Part shown: positions 31,766 to 36,492 of the stretch, piece after piece | Numbering within the stretch: position 1 is the stretch's first letter | Layout: each line of letters starts with the position of its first letter | Made by a program: the position numbers and the translations under genes | Notes under the pieces: generated by a model | Database searches by the model: none | What the model saw: only the letters and a program-made list of their open reading frames with translations | Told to the model about the DNA's origin: nothing | Origin: Oscillospiraceae bacterium | GTDB taxonomy: Bacteria; Bacillota; Clostridia; Oscillospirales; Oscillospiraceae | Reading direction: 5' to 3' | Assembly: GCA_029257695.1 (NCBI GenBank) | Contig: JARIAU010000098.1 | Coordinates: 1 to 36,492, forward strand | Length of the DNA stretch: 36,492 nt

Positions 31766-31774
31766 CATATACTA
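31766..31774 (+). promoter_or_regulatory. Weak candidate sporulation-type -10 element
   Basis: CATATACTA fits the sigma-K -10 pattern CATAnnnTA exactly and the sigma-E pattern with one mismatch, and lies 17 nt before the DUF4830 start. The matching -35 (AC at about 31750) is only loosely placed. Confidence 0.25.
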
Positions 31775-31791
31775 AGGGTGAGGTGGACAAG

Positions 31792-32226
31792 ATGTTTATT
31801 GTATATAAGGTAAAAAAACGCAACCTGATTCTGGCCGCCGGAGCCATCGGACTGCTTCTGCTGGGTCTGCTGCTGTTTTCCCGCGCCGGCTCCGCACCCG
31901 CCAGTGCCCCCATCAACGAAGTATCGCTTTGTCTTGAAACATTGGAGCAGATGGGCTGGCAAGTGGACCCAAACCCGCTCTCCAGCGAGGATTTTTGCTT
32001 GGACAAGCAGTTGAGCGAAGACTTTCTGGACCTTCAGCGCTCCGCCGGGTTCGATCTACAGGATGATTTAGGACAGCCGGTCCGGCGCTACACCTTCTCC
32101 GTACTGAACTACCCCAGCGGAGACCCCAATGTACTGGCCGACCTGCTGGTACGAGAGGGACAGGTGGTAGGCGGAGACCTTCGCAGTGCCTCCCTCACAG
32201 GATTCATTCGCAGCCTCAAGCCATAA
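31792..32226 (+). CDS. DUF4830-type membrane-anchored protein
   Basis: A 144-residue protein with one N-terminal membrane segment (about 11-29) and an extracytoplasmic domain with LCLETLEQMGWQVDP, a QRSAGFDLQDDLGQPVRRYT stretch and NYPSGDPNVLADLLVREGQ, ending GGDLRSASLTGFIRSL. These features fit the DUF4830 family as I remember it; function unknown. GAGGTG precedes the ATG. The long open frame upstream of this start is antisense to the pseudouridine synthase gene and is not used. Confidence 0.7.
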   Translation: MFIVYKVKKRNLILAAGAIGLLLLGLLLFSRAGSAPASAPINEVSLCLETLEQMGWQVDPNPLSSEDFCLDKQLSEDFLDLQRSAGFDLQDDLGQPVRRYTFSVLNYPSGDPNVLADLLVREGQVVGGDLRSASLTGFIRSLKP

Positions 32227-32262
32227 AAAGCGGCGCAGTTCCCAAGAGAACTGCGCCGTTTT
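32226..32262. terminator. Bidirectional terminator
   Basis: CGGCGCAGTTC pairs with GAACTGCGCCG (6-nt loop), with AAAAG before and TTTTC after, so it serves both the DUF4830 gene and the convergent fakA gene. Confidence 0.88.
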
Positions 32263-32277
32263 CTCATTCGCTTGCGA

Positions 32278-33924
32278 TTACTCGATGGAAATCAGGTAAT
32301 AGTACACAGGCTGACCACCGGCGATGGTGGACACCTCTGCATCGGGGCAGATCTCAGCAAACAGAGCCTCTGCCTGTGCCGCCTGTTCCTCCGTCACATC
32401 CTCGCCGTAAAACAGCGTAATGAACTCTGCATCCGCTTCTTTGGCGGAGTTGGCCAAAGCGGTCAGCGTCTCGGTGATGTCGGGGGATGTGCCATGCAGC
32501 TTGCCGTTCAGCAGCGCCAAATAGTCGCCTTCCTTGATGCTCAGTCCATCCATGTCGGAATTGCGCGCCGCATAGGTGATCTGGGCAGTCTGGACACTTT
32601 CCGCAGCCTCCATCATGGCAGCTGCCAGAACATCCTCATTTTCCGCATCCAGATCCACAGCCATCATCGCTGCAATGCCCTGGGGCACGGTTTTGGTCTC
32701 CACAACCACAACCTTCTTGGTCTCAGACAGCGGGATGCACTGCTGCGCGGCCATGATGATGTTCTTGTTGTTGGGCAGGACAAAAACCACTTCTGCGGGC
32801 GTGGCATCCACCATCTTCAGCAGGTCCTCCGTGGAGGGGTTCATCGTCTGACCGCCGGACACCATGGCATCCACGCCCAGATCCTTGAACACTTCGTTCA
32901 GTCCCTCGCCAGCGCAGACAGAGACGAAGCCGTACTTCTTCTCATTGGGTGCGATCTTGCGTGCGCCGTCCTCTTCCTGCTGGGCCTCACCCATTTCGGA
33001 CATCAGTTCCGTGTGCTGCTCACGCATATTCTCGATCTTCACCTTCAGCAGTGCACCATAGGTGAGTGCCTCTTCCAGCACCTTACCGGGGTGGTTGGTG
33101 TGGACATGTACTTTAATGATTTCCTCGTCATCCACCAGCACCATGCTGTCACCCAGATCGTTCAGGAAGGTGCGCAGAGCACTGGGGTCCTTCTCGTTAT
33201 CACGGGAGCAGATAAACTCGGTGCAGTAGCCAAACTTGATCTCGCCGGTCTCGAAGGTGGTAAAGTCCGCCTTCGCCTTGACTTCCACTTCTTCGCCGCC
33301 CTCGGCCATGGGCTCGCCCTTCAGGAAGGACAGCATACCGCCCAGAATAACCAAGAAGCCCTTACCACCGGCATCCACAACACCGGCCTTCTTCAGCACC
33401 GGGTTCTGATTGACGGTATCTGCCAAAGCCTCTTCACCACGGGCCAGCACAGCCTCCAACACATACTGGAAGCTGGTGTCCTCCATGCAGGCTTCGGCAG
33501 CACGATCTGCCGACAGACGGGCCACCGTCAGAATGGTGCCCTCAGCGGGCTTCATCACAGCACCGTATGCAGCAGAAACACCTTCGCACAGAGCGGAGGC
33601 AAAATCCACACCATCCATGGTCTCCTTGCCCTTCAGAGAGCGGGAAATGCCACGGAACAGCAGGGACAGGATGACGCCGGAGTTGCCGCGCGCACCACGC
33701 AGCAGCGCAGAGGCGTTCGCAGCGGCGATGTCGCTCACATTGCCGGACTTGTTGGCCAGTGCCGTCACGGCAGCGCCAATCGTCATGCTCATATTGGTTC
33801 CGGTATCGCCGTCAGGCACAGGGAACACATTCAAATCATTGATTGCCTGCTTCTCAGCCTGAATAGCGGCAGCGCCGTATCGGATCATGCTGCGCAGCTG
33901 TTCACCTTCGATAATATCAATCAT
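32278..33924 (-). CDS. fakA: Fatty acid kinase catalytic subunit FakA (DAK2/YloV family)
   Basis: FakA phosphorylates a fatty acid held by FakB for phospholipid synthesis. The 548-residue protein has an N-terminal DhaL-like domain (FPVPDGDTGTNM, then RGARGNSGVILS and the DAGGKGFLVILGG motif), a middle domain with HVHTNHPG, and a C-terminal EDD-type domain with FVLPNNKNI. No fakB is in the window. It follows asp23 (yloU) by 53 nt in the same direction, the usual YloU-YloV arrangement. Confidence 0.93.
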   Translation of the reverse strand: MIDIIEGEQLRSMIRYGAAAIQAEKQAINDLNVFPVPDGDTGTNMSMTIGAAVTALANKSGNVSDIAAANASALLRGARGNSGVILSLLFRGISRSLKGKETMDGVDFASALCEGVSAAYGAVMKPAEGTILTVARLSADRAAEACMEDTSFQYVLEAVLARGEEALADTVNQNPVLKKAGVVDAGGKGFLVILGGMLSFLKGEPMAEGGEEVEVKAKADFTTFETGEIKFGYCTEFICSRDNEKDPSALRTFLNDLGDSMVLVDDEEIIKVHVHTNHPGKVLEEALTYGALLKVKIENMREQHTELMSEMGEAQQEEDGARKIAPNEKKYGFVSVCAGEGLNEVFKDLGVDAMVSGGQTMNPSTEDLLKMVDATPAEVVFVLPNNKNIIMAAQQCIPLSETKKVVVVETKTVPQGIAAMMAVDLDAENEDVLAAAMMEAAESVQTAQITYAARNSDMDGLSIKEGDYLALLNGKLHGTSPDITETLTALANSAKEADAEFITLFYGEDVTEEQAAQAEALFAEICPDAEVSTIAGGQPVYYYLISIE

Positions 33925-33977
33925 AAATCGGTTTCTTCCTTTCCGTTATCCATTCACTCGCCGAATCCAAAGCAGGA

Positions 33978-34328
33978 TCAGGCAAACGAGACGGAGTCGA
34001 TAAAGATCTCCACGCTGCTTACCTCAACACCGGTAAACTGCTTGACCTTATAAGCAACTTCCTTGGTAATTGCACTGCTGATCGCAGCGATATTCACGCC
34101 GCTGTCCACAATGATATGCAGATCAATGGTGACGGTGCCGTCCTCGTTGGGAGTCACCTTCACGCCCTTCGACATGGACTCACGGCGGAGCAAATGGACC
34201 AGACCATCGGTCTTGGAACGAACCGCCATACCCTTGACGCCAAAGCAATTAGTTGCAACTGCGCCTGCAATCTGGGTGAACACATCGTTGCCGATAATGA
34301 CCCAGCCGTTTTCCATCTGAATTCTCAT
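33978..34328 (-). CDS. Asp23/Gls24-family envelope stress protein (YloU-like)
   Basis: A 116-residue Asp23/Gls24 protein with the pattern GWVIIGNDVFTQIAGAVATN and the later TVTIDLHIIVDSGVNI strand, ending in a VEVSSVEIFIDSVSF strand. Members associate with the membrane and are cotranscribed with fakA/yloV. Start at the first ATG after AGGAAG. It has its own promoter and no rpmB gene beside it, unlike many Firmicutes. Confidence 0.92.
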   Translation of the reverse strand: MRIQMENGWVIIGNDVFTQIAGAVATNCFGVKGMAVRSKTDGLVHLLRRESMSKGVKVTPNEDGTVTIDLHIIVDSGVNIAAISSAITKEVAYKVKQFTGVEVSSVEIFIDSVSFA

Positions 34329-34392
34329 TCCGGAGCACTTCCTTTCCTCGCCGTAAAAACGGCGCGTACAATTTCACAGAAACTCATTATGT

Positions 34393-34421
34393 ATTTTATT
34401 CTATTTGCGCAAAAAATACAA
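34393..34421 (-). promoter_or_regulatory. Sigma-A promoter of asp23-fakA
   Basis: On the minus strand TTGTAT (34416-34421), 17 nt, TAAAAT (34393-34398). Confidence 0.65.
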
Positions 34422-34447
34422 GTACTTTTCCGCCGTTTAGAAAAAGT

Positions 34448-34633
34448 TCAAAACTTCTTCTTATTCGCAAAAAAGGTTGCATTTTTTCTCACATTCGCCA
34501 TCCATTTTCCGTCTTTTCGCAATTCTTCGCACCTGCATTCGGACTTCCGGCTTTCTCCCCTCGCAAGGATTTCCGCACTTTCCCGTGTCAAACACACAAT
34601 ACCGGGCGGAATCACCACTCCCTCGACAGGCAT
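34448..34633 (-). CDS. Possible small protein, 61 residues, upstream of asp23
   Basis: An ATG-started frame in a 530-nt gap. The predicted protein is hydrophilic, with an N-terminal VEGVVIPPGIVCL segment and a Lys/Arg/Cys-rich C-terminal half (ECRCEELRKDGKW). A TTTACA/TACAAT promoter stands about 25 nt upstream on the same strand. The Shine-Dalgarno (AGAGG) is only 2 nt from the ATG, and I recognise no family, so this may be a leader or a chance frame. Confidence 0.25.
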   Translation of the reverse strand: MPVEGVVIPPGIVCLTRESAEILARGESRKSECRCEELRKDGKWMANVRKNATFFANKKKF

Positions 34634-34657
34634 TGCCTCTGTCTTCTGCTTTGTTTC

Positions 34658-34685
34658 ATTGTATCATACATTTCAATAATGTAAA
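34658..34685 (-). promoter_or_regulatory. Candidate sigma-A promoter in the asp23 upstream gap
   Basis: On the minus strand TTTACA (34680-34685), 16 nt, TACAAT (34658-34663), pointing at the 61-codon frame and, further on, asp23. Confidence 0.5.
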
Positions 34686-34774
34686 CTGTTTTCCTGCCCA
34701 GTTCAGCCTGTTCTCTATGTTTCTGTCCTGTGCTTCTCTCCATGCGCTGCTCTTAAATCTTTTGAACCTTGATA

Positions 34775-34803
34775 TTGACAAGTAACCTGCTGCGTGCTAT
34801 TAT
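34775..34803 (+). promoter_or_regulatory. Sigma-A promoter of the P-type ATPase gene
   Basis: TTGACA (34775-34780), 17 nt, TATTAT (34798-34803); start of transcription near 34810. Confidence 0.75.
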
Positions 34804-34814
34804 CATATCGACAC

Positions 34815-34830
34815 ATGAACAAGTGTTCAT
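34815..34830. promoter_or_regulatory. Candidate ArsR/SmtB-type metal-sensor operator
   Basis: ATGAACA-AG-TGTTCAT is a perfect 7-bp palindrome flanked by ATAT sequences, right at the start of transcription. This form (TGAACA-n2-TGTTCA) is what SmtB/CzrA-like zinc and cadmium repressors bind. A matching regulator gene is not in the window. Confidence 0.65.
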
Positions 34831-34861
34831 ATGATATTTCATTGATAACGGAGGCGATCCT

Positions 34862-36418
34862 ATGTCGAACCACCTTTCCGCTTTTCCCGACGACGGCTGC
34901 ACCCCTGCACACGGCGCCAACAGCCGCCTCCCTTCTCCCCCTAAGGACAAGTCCTGTGGCTGTGGACACGAGCACCCTCACGAAGATGCCTGTGGCTGTG
35001 GGCACGAGCATCCTCACGAAGACGCCTGTGGCTGCGGGCACGAGCATCCTCATGAAGATGCCTGTGGCTGCGGACACGAGCATCATCCTCTCAACGAAGC
35101 CTCTCCGGTGCAGTCCCTGCCCACCCAAGGCACTTCCGTTTACGGACTGGAGCATCTGGGCTGCGCCCACTGCGCTGCCAAAATAGAAGAAACCATTCAG
35201 CATTTGGAGGGTGTCACCCATTGCTCTCTCACATATGCCACCGGACAACTCCGGATCACCCGCCCCGCCGGCCCGCTGCCTTTGGAAGAAATCCAACGGA
35301 TCTGTGCCGCCATCGAACCGGATGTGATTGTGACCAAGCAATCTCTCTCTCCCATCGGCCGCAAGACTGCCGTTCCGTTGGATAAAAAGGAACTGACCGT
35401 CATTGGTTCCGGCATTGCCGCTCTTCTGATCGGCAAGCTGCTGGAGCACTTCCTGCCTGTCACCGCTCCGCTGAACACCAGCATCATCGCTTTGGCCGTG
35501 TATGTGATTGGATACCTGCTCTGTGGTTCCAGCGTGTTGAAGCAGGCCGGCATCAATCTCTCCCGAGGCAAAGCACTGGATGAGCAGTTCCTGATGTCCA
35601 TTGCCACATTGGGTGCCTTTGCCATTGGTGAATACGGAGAAGCCTTGGGTGTAATGGTGTTTTACCGCATCGGTGAGTACTTTGAGGAGCGCGCCGTTGC
35701 ACAAACCCGGGGCAATGTCATGGAAGCCTTGGATCTTCGTGCAGAAGAAGTGCTTTTGGTGGAAGATGGACAGACCTCCTCACTGCCGACAGAACAGGCG
35801 CAGATTGGCCAGACCATTCTGGTCCGCCCCGGCGACCGTGTGCCGCTGGACTGCACCGTACTTTCCGGTGACAGTCAGTTGGACACCTCTGCCATCACCG
35901 GCGAGAGCGTCCCGGTGTCCGTGTCTGCCGGCGATGCCGTCACTTCCGGTTGGGTCAACCTGTCCAGTCCGCTGCAACTCCGTGTGGAGCAGCCTTTGGC
36001 CCAATCCATGGTGACTCGCATCCTTCACAGTGTGGAAGAAGCCGCCGCATCGAAGCCTGCCATCGACCGTTTCCTCACTCGCTTCAGCCGCATCTATACC
36101 CCCATTGTGGTAGCGTTGGCTGTGCTGACTGCCCTCATTCCCGGTGCAATCACCGGTGACTGGGCCTACTGGGTCAAAACCGCCTTTTCCTTCCTAGTCA
36201 TCTCCTGCCCCTGTGCTTTGGTGCTAAGTGTTCCTCTCTCCTTCTTTGCCGGCATCGGCGCCGCATCCAAACAAAAGATCCTCTTCAAGAGCGGCAGCGC
36301 CATGGAGCAAGTCGCCTCGGCCAAGGCCGTGGTGATGGACAAAACCGGAACCTTGACCCAGGGCGTCTTTGAAGTTCACGCCTCCTCCCTCAGCTACCTT
36401 CACTTTTCACCTGTTTAA
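34862..36418 (+). pseudogene. Zn/Cd/Pb-type P1B ATPase, truncated after the phosphorylation motif
   Basis: Heavy-metal exporter of the CadA/ZntA group. In order: a Cys/His-rich N terminus with repeats (31-75), an HMA domain with GCAHC (100-104), membrane segments, the actuator motif TGES, the CPC metal site (449-451) with VPLSFFAGIGAASK, and DKTGTLT with Asp493. The frame then stops at residue 518 in sequence unlike the family (HASSLSYLHFSPV), so the nucleotide-binding domain, GDGxND motif and last two helices are missing, about 200-250 residues. The protein cannot work as a pump. The last 90 bases of the window are AT-rich, so an inserted element is the likely cause. Start after GGAGG at 7 nt. 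Confidence 0.85.
34955..35092 (+). repeat. Tandem 36-bp repeat coding for Cys/His metal-binding units
   Basis: Three full units (34955-34990, 34991-35026, 35027-35062) and a fourth, shortened one code for CGCGHEHPHEDA repeats. The copies differ mostly at silent positions. Such units are likely to bind Zn or Cd; repeat number may vary by slippage. Confidence 0.9.
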
Positions 36419-36492
36419 TAAAAGCCAGTTGAAAAGTTTGTACAAGCTAAAGAGAAGCCAGAGCATCCCCCTTGTCTTTATATCCTCACTTC
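36380..36492. mobile_element. Edge of a probable insertion into the P-type ATPase gene
   Basis: The family match of the ATPase ends near 36376-36400 and AT-rich sequence begins. It holds an inverted repeat ACTTTTCACCTG (36402-36413) with CAGTTGAAAAGT (36426-36437), one mismatch, 12-nt loop. On the minus strand a frame runs in from the window edge and stops at 36407-36409, giving 27 residues (last part SLYKLFNWLLLNR) with the TGA inside that hairpin. The element type cannot be told. Confidence 0.45.

Noticed and set aside
32272-34053. 593-codon plus-strand frame opposite fakA and asp23
   Set aside because: Both genes on the minus strand are well-known families with proper starts; the plus-strand product is a His/Gln-rich shadow.
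34955-35092. CRISPR-like array
   Set aside because: The 36-bp units are directly joined without spacers, stay in frame and code for the metal-binding repeats of the ATPase.

Overview
The window looks like a chromosomal segment of an endospore-forming, moderately GC-rich Clostridia member, probably of the Oscillospiraceae/Ruminococcaceae type. The pointers are a clear SpoIIR, a SpoVB-like flippase, clostridial-style GdhA, class III fructose-bisphosphatase, NrdR, the Asp23/FakA (YloU/YloV) pair, an FtsE-FtsX-M23 operon, strong Shine-Dalgarno sequences and many sigma-A promoters with 16-18 bp spacers. The genus is not determined. No rRNA, tRNA, CRISPR array or complete insertion sequence was seen. 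Nearly all of the window is ordinary core genome; only the two edges look foreign.

Layout. 1-356: AT-rich tail of an unrecognised ORF, a strong terminator, and a repeat-rich spacer beside the 3' end of guaA. 357-4960: a GMP synthase gene without its glutaminase domain, a DUF421 membrane protein with a DUF4363 lipoprotein, a glycerophosphodiester phosphodiesterase, an alpha/beta hydrolase and nrdR. 5035-9475 (minus): gatC-gatA-gatB with an unknown fourth gene, and a tandem-OB SSB-like protein. 9774-14163: murC, an unknown helical protein, a SpoVB-like flippase behind a sigma-E-like promoter, truA. 14215-18702: pepT-mnmA (minus) diverging from fbp. 18743-22193 (minus): an Lrp regulator, a class I aminotransferase, ispE, two very small ORFs and spoIIR. 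22296-24729 (minus): an amino-acid-type ABC importer. 25083-26432: gdhA. 26677-29647 (minus): ftsE-ftsX-small ORF-M23 hydrolase activator. 29807-34328: a CdaR/PucR-type regulator, RsuA-type pseudouridine synthase, DUF4830 protein, fakA and asp23. 34862-36418: a Zn/Cd-type P-type ATPase cut off just after its phosphorylation motif.

The most unusual item is the substrate-binding lipoprotein of the ABC importer (23929-24729). Its SBP_bac_3 fold is written in circularly permuted order: the half that is normally second follows the lipobox directly, and the half that is normally first sits at the C terminus after a linker of about 30 residues. Residues expected to bind the amino acid are retained in both halves.

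Other points of note are a terminator hairpin that abuts the spoIIR start codon and overlaps a sigma-F-like promoter; three small hydrophobic ORFs inside known operons (19462-19548, 19549-19623, 27925-28044); a palindromic operator on the gdhA -10 box; an ArsR/SmtB-like operator in front of the P-type ATPase; and four copies of a 12-residue Cys/His repeat in that ATPase.

All functions are assigned by motif recognition and family knowledge; no database search was run.
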